Origin: Lonicera japonica
Lineage: Eukaryota > Streptophyta > Magnoliopsida > Dipsacales > Caprifoliaceae
Length of the DNA stretch: 64,000 nt
NCBI GenBank assembly: GCA_021464415.1
Contig: CM038463.1
Span: forward strand, 868,001-932,000
Reading direction: 5' to 3'
Position numbers and translations under genes: made by a program. Positions 1 to 11,675 of this stretch are shown here, piece after piece. Position 1 is the stretch's first letter. Each line of letters starts with the position of its first letter. The notes beneath the pieces were generated by a model. That model saw nothing but the letters and a program-made list of their open reading frames with translations. It ran no database searches and had not been told where the DNA came from.

Positions 1-31
1 GCCTTTTCAAACTTGAAGATGTTATATTCGC

Positions 32-915
32 CGCATGAAATACCGAATGTATTTGTCACGGATAAAGAAAATGCTTGTATTAATGCCATTCATAGCGTTT
101 TTCCCGAAGCTCATCAAATGTTGTGTATATTTCATATTTCAAAATGTGTGCAACAACATTGAAAATCGAATTTCAATAGTGAGTCTATTTGGAAAAAATT
201 CTCTCAATCGTAGAGTAATCTTACCCATGTGACATCCGAAGCCGAGTTCTTCGAAGGTTGGGTGGAATTAAAAAAAGATTGGGCCTCGTTTTTGAAGTGC
301 ATTGAATATTTGTCAAAGACGTGGTTTAAACATATAGAGCACTTTATACTTATGTGGACTAATCGGATAAAACACCGTGGCAACAATACTACAAACAGAG
401 CCGAATGGTCGCATGGAAAGTTGAAGACTCACCTTGACACAAGCCAAAGAAGTTTTCCGAAAGTGTTTGGGGCGATGAATAACATATTGAACAACCGACT
501 TATTGAAATTAAAGCCATTTTTTAGAGTAATCTTGGATCTACAAAATTGTTTCACAATGGCAAGCCATATTGAGAGCTCATGGGGAGGATTTCTCATTTT
601 GAATTAGACTTGATAAGGCGGGAGAACGATAGGTCGATTGAGGATGTTGGCCTAAATCCATCCAAATGTGATTATGTCTATCGGATGATTTATGGGCTAC
701 CGTGCGCACATGAATTATTGGAATATGGTCATGAAAATCGGAGCATACTATTAGGGGCTGTTGATCAACATTGGGCAAAACTCACCGTTTTACCATATAG
801 CGAGCCTTACAAAGAAATTGATAAAACGGCAGAAATGATTTTGTTCAAGAAGTTGTACCAGAATTCAACAGGGGACCAAAAAAAAAACTCTTTTGAGAAA
901 ATTAAAGGACCTTGA
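32..915 (+). pseudogene. Decayed Mutator-like (MULE, FAR1-related type) transposase fragment
   Basis: This is the C-terminal half of a MULE transposase; its 5' part lies outside the window. Around bases 35-150 the frame reads VFVTDKENACINAIHSVFP followed by a CIFHI motif, which matches the second catalytic Asp block of MULE DDE transposases. Around 385-420 NTTNRAEWSHGKLK carries the expected third catalytic acid (Glu). At 660-720 CDYVYRMIYGLPCAHELLEY resembles the C-terminal SWIM-type zinc-binding segment. These blocks lie in different frames separated by stops, so the gene is broken. The order transposase then OTU-like domain (next feature) is one I recognise from plant MULE polyproteins. 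Family assignment is secure; the exact clade is inferred. Confidence 0.8.
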
Positions 916-1140
916 GACTCCAATGACTACGTCTCTTAGAGAGCCGCCTCCCGTTGCTCCCAAGGGTAGACCATGCAATAATAAGCAAAAATTGACTCGG
1001 AAAGAGATGAAACATGAGTTATCAACCAAGTGAAATCCTTCAGGATTTGAATATGCGAACACGATTGAAGACCAAGAATTGGCTGCAAAAGTTCCCGATA
1101 AGTTATCCCAAGTTTCAAATACAAGGAAGAAGGAGGCATT

Positions 1141-1780
1141 TCAACCAATTGTCGATTGTGCTTTCAATTCCTTTTTAGCTTATATTCCTAATTACATGCA
1201 CGAGTTCATAATCGAAATAATAGTTATCAAAAATGATGGGAATTTTGGTTTTTGATATGTTGCAGAAGAATTAGGATTTTCAAAAGAAGATGGGTGGTTA
1301 ACTATTAGAAAGATTATGATAACCGATCTTGTGAAGTATAAAGATAAATATGACTGTTCATGGGGTAATTGGTTCTACCAAGATTTGTTATCTATAATTG
1401 ATACTAACAAGAGTCTGTGCCTCCCAAGAAATTGGATAGATATGCCCGTGAAGAGTTACATTATTGCATCAGCTTTTAATTGCGTAGTAGTGTTCATTTT
1501 AAATCAACTATCTGTAACATTTTTTTCGCACTCAAACCCTCCACCGGATGATGGTATACATAGGGTAGTATGTTTAGCACAAATCCAATATTGTCATTTC
1601 GTCAGAGTAAAGTTGAAGGATGGTGCACCACTTCCTACAATTGTTACATGGTGGGAACTTTTTCGTACTGACGAAGCAATACCTTGGATGGAAAATTATG
1701 TTAATAGGTTCGCTCGCTATTTACAAATTAGGCCGATAAATGATTTAACAACAATAAACTTACCAATCACACTTAATTGA
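1141..1780 (+). pseudogene. OTU-type cysteine protease-like domain of a MULE, active site destroyed
   Basis: The frame starting near PIVDCAFNSF continues through a position equivalent to the OTU catalytic loop and then MITDLVKYKDKYDC, RNWIDMPVKSYIIASAFNCV and QYCHFVRVKLKDGAPLP. This is the order seen in OTU-like domains fused downstream of plant MULE transposases. In the catalytic loop, where the family has Asp-Gly-Asn-Cys, the codon at 1244-1246 is TTT (Phe), and a TGA stop follows at 1253-1255. The histidine block (CHFV) is retained. The 154-residue open frame 1316-1780 is the intact C-terminal part. The domain can no longer be a working protease. It follows the transposase fragment directly and probably belonged to the same polyprotein. 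Confidence 0.7.
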
Positions 1781-1988
1781 TTGGTAAGTCTATTATGAAG
1801 TTTTTTGTTTATTTATATGCAAATATGCAAAATTTGTCGCAAAAATAGTATTTGTTTGTCATTATATGTAACTTTTTGTTGTTTAGAAAGTGCTAATGAT
1901 ATAACTTTTTGTATATGAATGAAAACTTCTAACGAATTATATAATTTAGTGGATATATAATTGATAAATATGGATTATTATTAAATAT

Positions 1989-2680
1989 TTAGTTAATATT
2001 TTTGGTACTCACAACTGAACATAATATAGCAACGCTCGATTTCTCTAAACCGAATGAAAGCCCAACAAAATGATAAATTGATATGTTTTTGGGACCCTCA
2101 TTTGATTGCTCACAACCGAGTTTAAATATATTATGCTCAGTTGTGAGCAACCGAATGAAAGTCCAACAAAATGGCAAATTGAAATGCTCTCGGGACCCTC
2201 ATTTGGTTGTGAGCAACCGAGTGCGAATAAACCATGCTCGGTTGTGAGAAGCCGAGTGACATCAATAAAATTCAGTTGTGAGCAACCGAATAAAAGTCCA
2301 ACAAAATGACAAATACAAATGCTTTCGGGACCTTTTTTCGGCTACTCACAACCGAGTGCAAATATACAATGCTCGATTTTGAGCAGCCGAGTGATATCAA
2401 TAAAATTCGGTTATGAGCAACTTAATGAAAGTCCAACAAAATGGCAAATTGAAATACTCTCGGGACCCTCATTCGATTGCTCACAACTTAGTGTGAATAT
2501 AACATGCTCGGTTGTGAGCAGCCGAGTGACATCAATCACATTCGGTTGCTCACAACCGAATGAGGGTCCCAAGAGCATTTCAAATTGCCATTTTGTTGGA
2601 CTTTCATTCGATTGCTCATAACCGAATTTGTTTGATGTAACTCGGCTACTCACAGCCGAATAATGGTTCAATTTGGAGAT
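1989..2680. repeat. Mixed direct/inverted repeat array (CTCGGTTGTGAG motif)
   Basis: The repeat unit is about 134 bp and contains CGGGACCCTCATT, then CTCACAACCGAG, then its reverse complement CTCGGTTGTGAG, then CCAACAAAATGGCAAATTG. The GGGACCCTCATT landmark occurs near 2092, 2192, 2327 and 2461 (the last three about 134 bp apart). An inverted copy (GAGGGTCCC followed by CAAATTGCCATTTTGTTGGA) lies at 2561-2605. The array can fold on itself at many points. Several short open frames run through it but they follow the repeat, not a gene. It separates the + strand MULE remains from the - strand PMD pseudogene. Confidence 0.85.
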
Positions 2681-2743
2681 TCCATGCCCTAAAAATACGT
2701 ATACCCTAGACAAAAAGTCTAGTTTTTCTTGTACAAATAGCAA

Positions 2744-3071
2744 TCAACTAATCAATCTTGTCTATATAATAATTAACCATTCATTTAAGATTAAGATTAA
2801 AAAAGACACCCTTAAAAAATTCATTTATCCCTAAACGAAAAGTCCAGCTTTTCTTGTGTGTATAACAATCAACCAATTAATCTTGTATCAATACTCAACC
2901 AATCATTCAAGACATCATTCACCCAGTCAATTAACAAAACTAAATAATATATAAGCATACATAATTAATTTTAACAAGATACACATAAGTTCAAAAATAA
3001 ATATGTAAGCATAACAAATACTAATAAGTTTAACAAGTTCATAAAAACCACAAGATTAACTACTATTCAAA
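2744..3071. other. AT-rich spacer, nothing recognised
   Basis: About 330 bases with no supported gene. It holds a diverged duplication of a short AT-rich sentence (CTAGTTTTTCTTGT near 2720 and CCAGCTTTTCTTGTG near 2845, each followed by similar CAATCAAC text). It may be the 3' flank of the PMD pseudogene. Confidence 0.5.
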
Positions 3072-5367
3072 CTAAACTACTTTTGGCATTTTTTTTGTAG
3101 GCCCTTTTTCTTTTGCTGGGGCTTTCTTTTTGGCTGGAGCTTTGTTTTTTGCCGGCACTGTTATGGTGCTAAAATTAGTTGCAATAAGGCCATTTCTTGC
3201 ATTAGAAATCATGTCTCGTACATTACGAACAACCACATCCATATCATCTATTGAGATGCAACGGAGCGCTTTATCTAGCATTGGTATTGCCTTATCAGCC
3301 ATAACTTGCTGCATACATCAATTACTATTATGAGTAACTATATTATATAGCAATATCAAACGTCAAGAAAAGGAAAAGGAATATGATTAGTGATACTTAC
3401 CAACTTAGCAGTTGCAACATCTTCTGCCCCACGTGCCCTTCGCAACGTTGTTCTTAGGCGAGGAACTTGTATGTAAAGATGTGTGATCTTCAAATACCAA
3501 TCCATATAATTCGCCTCACACTCCCACTGAAATTTGGTCAGTACAAAGCGACGTGATTCGTTGAGTAAGTAATTACTCCAATTATTTTGTTGCCACCAGT
3601 TCACATTGTATACCACCTTATAAGCATTTGATGTCTTTCCTCAATTTATCTTCGTGGCCTAAATCATTGGCACCGTGGGGATTGTTTGCACTTATCCAAA
3701 TTGTCTAAAGACGCGGTCAGGGTAGTAAGCCTCGGTGATGTCAAAGCAAAACAATAACTCACGGTAGTATGAAACCTCAGGGAACGGGCGTGCAACTCTA
3801 TCGTCCTTATATGGATCCTAAAATACCTGTTATAAAATAAGCCGAAATTAATATTTAATCTTAAAAGATAGTAATAAAAAAAGTAAAAAAGTAGTTGAGA
3901 AGGCATTACATATATCTCACTGAAGTCGTCGAGTTTCTCCCTCAACGTTTTAATAGCCGTCATCGTATCGCCACCATATGGATGGGGTTTCCACCTACAC
4001 ATACCTGGTTGTATCTTAGTGTATTCCATATTATGAATAGATTGGTGACAACTGGAAAAGTGCTCATAAATCCAACCCTGCATTGATTATTTAAAGTTAA
4101 TAAAAACAATATAAAACAACAATAAGAAAATTAATATTCAAAGTCAAGGCAAGTAATGTACCATAACTAGAGTCAAACATCCAATCATCCACTTTACTCG
4201 GGCTCTCAATGCATATCCCAATTGACGATATGTATGTGTGAGTATCGCCATTCCCCACCCTATTTGTCCAACCTTAGACAAATCTTTCAAACAACCCATA
4301 TAGTATAACGAAATCTTGGATTTTGTCTTGTCGGGAAAAACAACACACCCAAGTAAGTACATGATATACCCCCTCACATAACAATCCAACTCCTTATTGA
4401 TTGAATCAATCTTAGCTCAACCCTTGCACTTCTCCTTCAACCACTGTAGCTTAACTGCATACGCATCCCCTATTTCATTTTTCACGTCGGCTAGACTAAC
4501 ACGTAAATACTTTGACGCCATTGTTCTTGCTACGTCTGGTTGTATTTCTTTTCCTCCCTCAACCGAATTAAAACACTCCCCCTCAACTGGAACACCTAGT
4601 ATTTGTCTCACGCGGTCCAAGGTTATTGTCATATCACTGAAAAGAAAATGGAACATTTTTGTTTCCAGGTGCCATCGTTCAACAAATGCTTGTCGGCAAC
4701 ATAATCAATGTAGCGATAATTGTGTTCCATCAAAGGTGTTACCCGGCCGCTTTCACCCGACTTTGTACCCCCTCAACTTCCTTTGACAAATCCCATTCCT
4801 TTAACTTTGCCTAATGTGATATAGTTTTGAGTTTTTTATTTTCATCCTACATTGATCAATTCAATTAAGGCCAATCACATTATAAGTAAAAGAAATATAT
4901 GTAAAAGTAAGTAATATAATTGATGAATACCTGTGTTTGATTCCAAATTACATATGCTATATGATCTTTAAATATGTCAATACACTTTTGTCGACCGGGC
5001 CACCATCGTCATCGTCATCGTCATCGTCATCTTCATTAGGGGCCATACCACTAGGACCTTCCTCATCTCTATCGGGGGCCACACCACTAGAACTTTCCTC
5101 ATCTCCACCGTTATTAGGATTCTCAGGACCCACTATCTCTGTTTGAGTTTGAGTTAAACTACTATCAGGATTCTCTTCGGTTTGAGTTTTAGGATTTGTT
5201 TGTGATGGCGAGTCATTTTTCTTTTCAGATGAACTCGATGATTGTGATGGTTGTGGTGCAAGGGCCTTTTTTCTTTTGGCGTCCTCCTTTGCTTTAGCAA
5301 TAGTTGCTGCACCTTTCTTCACTTTTTTTTGCCTCTCTGAGGCCATCATTGGTTTCTTCTTAGTCAT
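3072..5367 (-). pseudogene. Plant mobile domain (PMD, MAIN/MAIL-like) gene, broken
   Basis: Read on the - strand. The start codon is at 5365-5367 (MTKKKPMMASERQKK), giving a Lys-, Ser- and Asp-rich N-terminus that ends in an Asp run encoded by a GAT repeat. Further exons carry the PMD hallmark order: AFVERWHLETKMFHF, then SDMTITLDRVRQILGVP (about 4620-4710), then CYVRGYIMYLLGC and GWGMAILTHTYRQLG (4180-4390), then GWIYEHF (about 4075), DPYKDDRVARPFPEVSYYRE (about 3820-3760), FRQFG-VQTIP (3705), YMDWYLKITHLYIQVP (3480) and a Lys/Ala/Pro-rich tail. Splice sites fit, for example TGCAG before GGTTGG. Stops interrupt the frame after KEKCKG (TGA, 4417-4419) and after FRQFG (TAA). PMDs occur in host genes and in plant MULE and Gypsy elements; the adjacent MULE suggests this copy is transposon-borne. 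Confidence 0.75.
5003..5035. repeat. (ATC/GAT)n microsatellite inside the PMD N-terminal exon
   Basis: A run of CATCGT/CATCGTC units encodes about nine consecutive Asp residues on the - strand, in the acidic stretch of the PMD protein. Confidence 0.85.
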
Positions 5368-5424
5368 GCCTAAAAAGAGAGATAAAAGTGTGGGTGAGTC
5401 ATAATAGGAGAAATAATAAGCCAA

Positions 5425-8260
5425 ACAAAGTGCTTGTAGTTATAATATAATTAGTGCTATATGTATTGAGTCATTAACCAAACATTTTGAAAAAAAAAGA
5501 GTTACTCACTTAGATTCAATATGATAATAAATGAAATACGAAAAAAAACCAAAAGATAAATCTAAAGTTTAACAAGATTATCTAAAGTCAACATGATGAT
5601 TTATGCATGGTGTTATTTTGAGCTACCATGTATCTAGTGTAACTGTTACTAGGATATAAGACAGGAAAAAATTCGGTTGTGGATTCAACTTTTCTTCCCT
5701 TATTTCCATAGATGGAAAAACAAACTTCTCTTCCCCTATGTCAGCTTTTCTGGACAATAACAGTCCTCTATTTGAGAAACCAATAAACAACCCCAACTAC
5801 ACAAACGCCAATAGATCAAAACACGAGGAGGTTGTTTCCTTCCCGCAATGTATCCTTCCCTCACTTCCTCTATTGTTTAATTCTTTGTTTCTGAAATTTT
5901 GATTTGCTTGCTTGACTGTTTAGAAATGTTAGGCAAATTATATTATTAAAGTGTTACTACCATAAATTTGGGGGTTTTTTAATCCAAGCTACCTAAAATT
6001 AAATCGAGATTACAGCGTCTGATTTGATTATGATAGTGCTAAGGGGTGAAAATTAATAATAATTTCGGGTCTACATTGGAGGTGATTGAATTATGTGGTT
6101 TAGGGTTTGCTTACTAATATTAAACAATTGTTCTTTCTAGCCTTGGCTTAAGGCTTAACTATTGCGTACTTGCATTAGAATTATAGAAGGAGAAGGGAAA
6201 GCGCTTAAAAGAGTCACAAGTTTTACAGTAGATAAAGTTATCATTTATAGATATAAATAAATTTGAAGTAGTTCAGGTACAATTAACTTACATGTCATTT
6301 TCTATTGTACTGGTAGTTCAATTACAAATAAATTTGAATAGTCTAAAGAGACAAAAACTTTAATTATTATTAGGATGATTTTAAATGCACTTACAAAATT
6401 AAGCTTCTCACCCCAATTGGATAATATTTGTTTTTCACCCCACTAATTTTAAAAAAAACATTAAACTCACCCACAAGTGGGGTGAGTTTATTGAAACATG
6501 TATAACTACCTAAGGCGAACATTTAGTGATGAAAATTTCGTTACTAACTAAAATATTCACAAAAAAATATTTAATGACAAACATAATCCAGAATGAGGCA
6601 TTGAGTTTAAAGGATTTCTTTCAAAATTAAAATAAGTGAAAGGACATGTTATTTTTTCATTATAAAATAAGGACAACTAATATTAAAAAGACTCGTGGCA
6701 ATGTTCAAATTATTGCAAATGACCAAAAATACCCTATCGTTTTCCCAAATTACAATCGTGCCATCGTCATAATCCTGTCTCTCTCTAGTAGACCTAACCC
6801 CCATTTCTCAACCTCTCAATCTTCTCTTCAACCTAGATTCTATCCATCTTTAATCATTTAAATCATCTAAACTTATGTTTCTTACTCTTAATCTACTCGA
6901 TTCAAAGCCGGTTGATCGTTCGTAGAACTGATTTGAAGTCGATTCGATCATTCCTTCGTAATTTTTGAAAGCTACATGTGCGATTCCGCTATTGAATCCT
7001 CTTGATATACTTTCGTGATGTTATATATATACATATCTATCTATATATATTACGAATCTGTTGCGATTTAATGATTTCATGATGTTATATATATATATAT
7101 ATCTATATGAACATATGTGTGTATATATATATGAACATATATATATATATATATTCTGGTTGATAACCGAGTTTGAAGATTTTGCCCCAAAAGAGAGAGG
7201 CCGAAATCGACCCTATTCAAGTTGCAGAAACAATTGATGGCAATGTAAAGTGAAAACATATGGCCTGATATCTTTTATTCCTAACAAATTTAATCTATGA
7301 ATGAGGGAAATGGCAGTTGGATAATGCTTCATTTTGGAAATTTGAGCTATAAGTTTGTTGAATCATTGAATAGGGGGCAAAGGCCTCGTATGAAGCATAT
7401 CATTAAACATAATTGAGGCATGAGCAAGTTCAGATCTAGTGCTACCGCTACTATTATTATAATTGGAAAATTTTCTTATATGAGTAATAGAATGAAAGGA
7501 ATTAACTGCCAGTAGAGTGGTATAACGAGGATGGTGATTGTGAACACTAAAAATAAGAAAGAATAAAAATGAAGGAGATATAGTAATATAGCTTGTACCA
7601 TTGGTGTTAGCATTACTGCTGCTGGCAACAAAAATAGCAGAAGACGAAGAAGAAGGAGAAGAATTCCTCGCAGTCGAAGAAGAAGAATCGCTCTCTCTCC
7701 GGAATTAGAAATTTATAGGTAGGTAATTTTGTGTGATATAATTGAATGGAATGGAGCAACAGGGAAATAATTAGTAGGACTATCATTTACTTTCTTTTTG
7801 TATTTTCTTTTACTAATGCCACATGGAAAGAAATATTATATATGAATTTGTTATACCAATGTCACATTTTTGCTTAATAAATACTATGTTCAAAAGTTGA
7901 AACAAGACTTCATTGGAATAAGTTTTTTTCAACTAAAGCCAATAAAGAATTCAACATACATGGTTAGAGAACATGGGTCGCTTTCTTGAAACAAAATTTT
8001 AAAAAGTTCAAAAGATAGTTGGAGAGAGAAGGATATAGTTATTTGTGTGTGCTTTACAAATTTTAAAATTCGTTGTTTGTATATTTGCTTATATATTTTT
8101 ATGCCTTTTTTTTCTTTCCTTTTTTTGTGACATGGTGATTTAAGTTTTTGTGAGAGTGAGAATGTGAGATTATAGGTGATGGTGTTAAGGTTTTGTTGGC
8201 GGTAGTGTGCTGATATGGTTGCTAGTGTATGTGAGTTTGTGTTGAATAATATAATGTGAA

Positions 8261-8292
<32 letters not shown>

Positions 8293-8463
8293 ATGGGTTT
8301 ATTTTGCAAGCCTACTTTATAAACTATATATGAAATATATAAGGTCCTATGTGAAATTAAAGAAGGTGAACTTTTCTGGTATATATAAGGTTTGTATGAC
8401 TGTGCTTTACAAACACTTGGGGCCAGCATGTGTATTACAAATTAATTTATTTCATCTTTTGGT
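5425..8463. other. Intergenic, no gene supported; TA and GAA-rich simple repeats
   Basis: No open frame here resembles a protein family. The stretch contains (TA)n/(ATAC)n tracts at about 7020-7045 and 7085-7155, a purine-rich GAAGAA tract at about 7640-7690, and a (TA)n tract at about 8260-8290. The text CAAATGACCAAAAATACCC near 6715 has the style of plant MULE ends, but I could not pair it with a partner end or a target-site duplication. The 60-166-residue open frames over the TA tracts are low-complexity and are not genes. Confidence 0.55.
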
Positions 8464-8610
8464 ATTTGTGGATTTGCACCTAATTAGTTTTGGTGCAAAA
8501 GTGGATTTGCACCCAATTGTGAGAATTAACTAGCTGCAAATACACTTTTGCAGTAAAACAGTGTACATTTTTGACAAATAAGTAAGTGCAAATTCACTTT
8601 TGCACCAAAG
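8464..8610. repeat. Cluster of the palindromic motif TGCAAAAGTGGATTTGCAC (outlying copies)
   Basis: Forward copies lie near 8470 and 8495, and reverse-complement forms (GCAAATACACTTTTGCAG, GTGCAAATTCACTTTTGCAC) near 8535 and 8590. The same motif recurs at 9754-9856, 11378-11500 and 13270-13430, and in altered form at 15650-16040. It appears to mark one element about 8 kb long. Confidence 0.8.
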
Positions 8611-9732
8611 ACAAAATAAAAAGAAACTAGGACAAATTTTGAAAAGTTTGCACGCGTAAAAAAAAAGGAGTAATCAATAATCTGGTTGTGAGAGGGACTT
8701 TATGCAATATTTATATTTAGGAGACCTTTTGTAGACTATGTGGTCCCTTAAGTAGTTATGAATCTTTATCATTAGCACAACGTTTGTTACTGATATAAAA
8801 GGTAAAAGCTAAGCAAACTACATGAGTGACCTTGTTTTCTATGTTTGTTTGTTTACTTTGCTTCTGATAGTGATGTTTCAAACATATATGAGACCAGACT
8901 TTTCTTGATGTGAAACAGCTGCTTAGATAGAAACGTGACTTTTCTAGTTTTCTCGGTGAATTGTTTTATTATTGTATTTTCTTTAGTTTTTGCTTGTTTC
9001 CCTGATGTTTCTCTTATTCCTTTTTGCCTATAAATATAATCAGCCTTTTGTTTTTGTTCTTTCCAAGTGAATAGTAATATACATTTTGGTTGGTAATTTT
9101 TTTTACTCCCATTCTTCGGGTATTTAAGGTTTGTTTGATATGGGTTTAACTGGTGTCATTGAAGTACTTCCATGCATTCCCCTTATATCCATGTCATAAT
9201 CCTTCTATATTTTTAACTCAAAATAACTCTTCTACCCACAAGTAAAACAAAACTGTCTATAAAAAATCCTCACTTGTTTTGACTTGAAAAAATGATCATT
9301 TTCAACTACAACTGTAAGGAAACACCTTTTAGATCATTTCTTTTCTAACTGCATTGAACACAAATCTAACTAGAATAAAATCTTTTTATTTTGTAGTACT
9401 TAGTTGTGTTAATAAATTCTTTTTATTTTGAACACAAATATTTGGTTCTTATTTGATGTGCTAGGTTGTGTGTTCACTGGTCTAAGCTTTTGTTGTTCTG
9501 TGTGATTGAATTCTTTTATTTATTAATTTATTATAAAATCTTTCTAGACATCCCGGTGATAATGAAGATTAACATCAATTTTGTAGACATGAGAATAATG
9601 GCTCTAAAATCTACACCCATGAATAAAAGGAATACAAGGCAAACACCCTCAACAGCAAAAAAAAAAAAAACAAAGTAAGTATCCATTTTACTCATATGTA
9701 ATATTACTTGCACCTTATTCTTTATCAACATT
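8611..9732. other. Mostly unexplained; possible short upstream exon near 9559-9675
   Basis: No protein family is recognisable. A short open stretch ending in a Lys-rich tail over an A-run (9658-9672) is followed by AAGTAAGTATCC, which would serve as a splice donor. A first exon of the accessory gene at 11.7 kb is therefore conceivable, but nothing else supports it. The rest is AT-rich. Confidence 0.3.
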
Positions 9733-10595
9733 TGTCACTGTTTCACTGCAAAAGTGGATTTGTATTGGACCCTGTTATACTGCAAAAGTGGATTTGCACA
9801 TAGTTTCTTCTATAAATTGCACTGTTTTACTGCAAAAGTGGATTTGCACCCATCCTCACTACACCAGAATCAATGATTTATGACAGCCAAAAACTGTTAT
9901 AAGGTGCCTTTGTGACTGTTTTCGTCCGTCATAAATAGTACAGTGACAAATTTTTTTATGACAGTCAAAAACGTCATAATTTATGTTTGTCACTGTTGCC
10001 AAGAGTGCCTTTAAATAGTCATGAATTACATACTTGTGACTGTTCGGAACCGTCACAATTTTACCAAATTGTGACTGAATTTTCCAAAGGTACAAAAAAG
10101 CAGTTTTTATGGGCGAAGAGGAGAACAAACACCATACAATAAAGTAGCCTGATGATATATATGCTTTATATTTTTATATTAATATATATATAGATATTTG
10201 TATAGATAGAGCGGAGAGATAAATGAGGGTTGTTAATGGTTTTGTGCCGAAAGAAAGAACCAAATGATTTACACACAGGGGGTTCGATCTTGATGTTCTA
10301 CAAATTCCAACATCTAATATTATGATAAAGATTAATAATCATCTTTAATTGCTCATCTCATTCATTCAGTGGAAGCCACACACACACATATGAATCATCA
10401 AAATCGAGGTACAAAATAAATATTGTAACATATATATAGTCTATTCATACTCATATATACACAAATAAATATATATTATCTTAAATTGCACAGCCAGAAA
10501 TATGATTCCCCTTTTGTTGTTGACAAATCAAGCCAAAAACGAGTAGACAATAAAGGCTAATTATTGCTGAAAAATTAAACCATAAAATTAAAATC

Positions 10596-10628
<33 letters not shown>

Positions 10629-11630
10629 TTTTCCACGACATGTTGAATGGATTCCCCTTTTGTTCTTGTGTTTGGATCTGAGACATGGATATCACAGATG
10701 CTTTATTCAAATAATAAAGCATTTAGTTTAAACTTAACTGGAATCACATAACAATGAAAAAAAAACCTAACTGAACTACTATGAGCCAAGTGATTAAAAT
10801 GATCAGTATTACCTTGTTTGCTGAATTTCTTGTTCAGATTCTTTACGTATTGAAGTAGATCTGCGCACTTAACAAAACCCCCCAAAAACCCCCTAGTCTA
10901 GGTGAACTAATATGCTTTGAGAAAGTGACGACATAGATACGAGAATGATACAAAATGCTACGAGAAAGAAGAGTGGCTGTGAGATTAAGCTGAGAGGAGA
11001 GGAGATCGGTCGGAGTGATTTGGAGTGAGAATAAGAGTGCGGAGTTTTTTTCGGATTGAGGAGCTAAGAGATTTTTAGAAGAGCGATATAAGAGTGCTAC
11101 AAAAGGTGTATAGGGCTTGAGGAGATATATTTATATGGGTAAATTTATCACAGTCAGTGACAGTGGTAATATAGAGTATAACAGTTAATAACAGTGATAA
11201 ATCAGTAATAATGACTAAAAAAAATTACGACTGTTACAGACAGTCACAAAAATTTATTTTTATATCTATTTGAGATTTGTGACTGCTATTGACAGTCACA
11301 AAGCTTATGACTGCCATTGGCAGTCACAAAGCTAGCGCGCTTAATAGTCACAAAATGTTATTTTTGGTGTAGTGCCTTTTTTACTGCAAAAGTGGATTTG
11401 CACCTAGTTCCTTCTATAAATTGCACATTGTTTTACTACAAAAGTAGATTTTCACCTACTTTTTTCTAAAAACTAAATAACTATTTTACTGCATAAATGA
11501 ATTTGTAGCTAATATCAAACATATACATGGTTTGTCATTGAAACTAAATCTAAAATTGCTCACCCTTAGTACCATATATACACCCAATGCACTATTGTTT
11601 AATATTAAGAAATTCTATCTGTTTAATTTT
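9733..11630. repeat. Left inverted arm of TGCAAAAGTGGATTTGCAC repeats (split by a CACTA)
   Basis: Bases 9754-9856 and 11378-11630 form one arm interrupted by the CACTA at 9857-11374. The arm holds at least five copies of ACTGCAAAAGTGGATTTGCAC and then a unique-looking stretch ending CACCCTTAGTACC...CACCCAATGCAC. The reverse complement of 13185-13440 matches 11393-11625 along its length in the same order, so the two arms are long inverted repeats facing each other. Confidence 0.85.
9857..11374. mobile_element. Non-autonomous CACTA (En/Spm) element, 1.5 kb
   Basis: The left end is CACTACACCAGAATC and the right end is TTTTTGGTGTAGTG. A 3-bp target-site duplication CCT flanks it exactly (9854-9856 and 11375-11377). 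Subterminal regions are full of GTGACTG/CAGTCAC repeats in both orientations (for example 9885-10080 and 11150-11345), as expected for transposase-binding subterminal repeats. There is no transposase inside; the interior is AT-rich with (AC)n and (TA)n at about 10595-10630. It interrupts the left inverted arm and is therefore younger than that arm. Confidence 0.92.
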
Positions 11631-11675
11631 CTTAACATGAATAAATTTTGCTTGTAGACACAAACAAGTGGTGCA

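Noticed and set aside
7077..8429. Open frames of 60 and 166 residues on the - strand
   Set aside because: They run over TA-rich simple sequence and have low-complexity Ile/Tyr/Ser composition.
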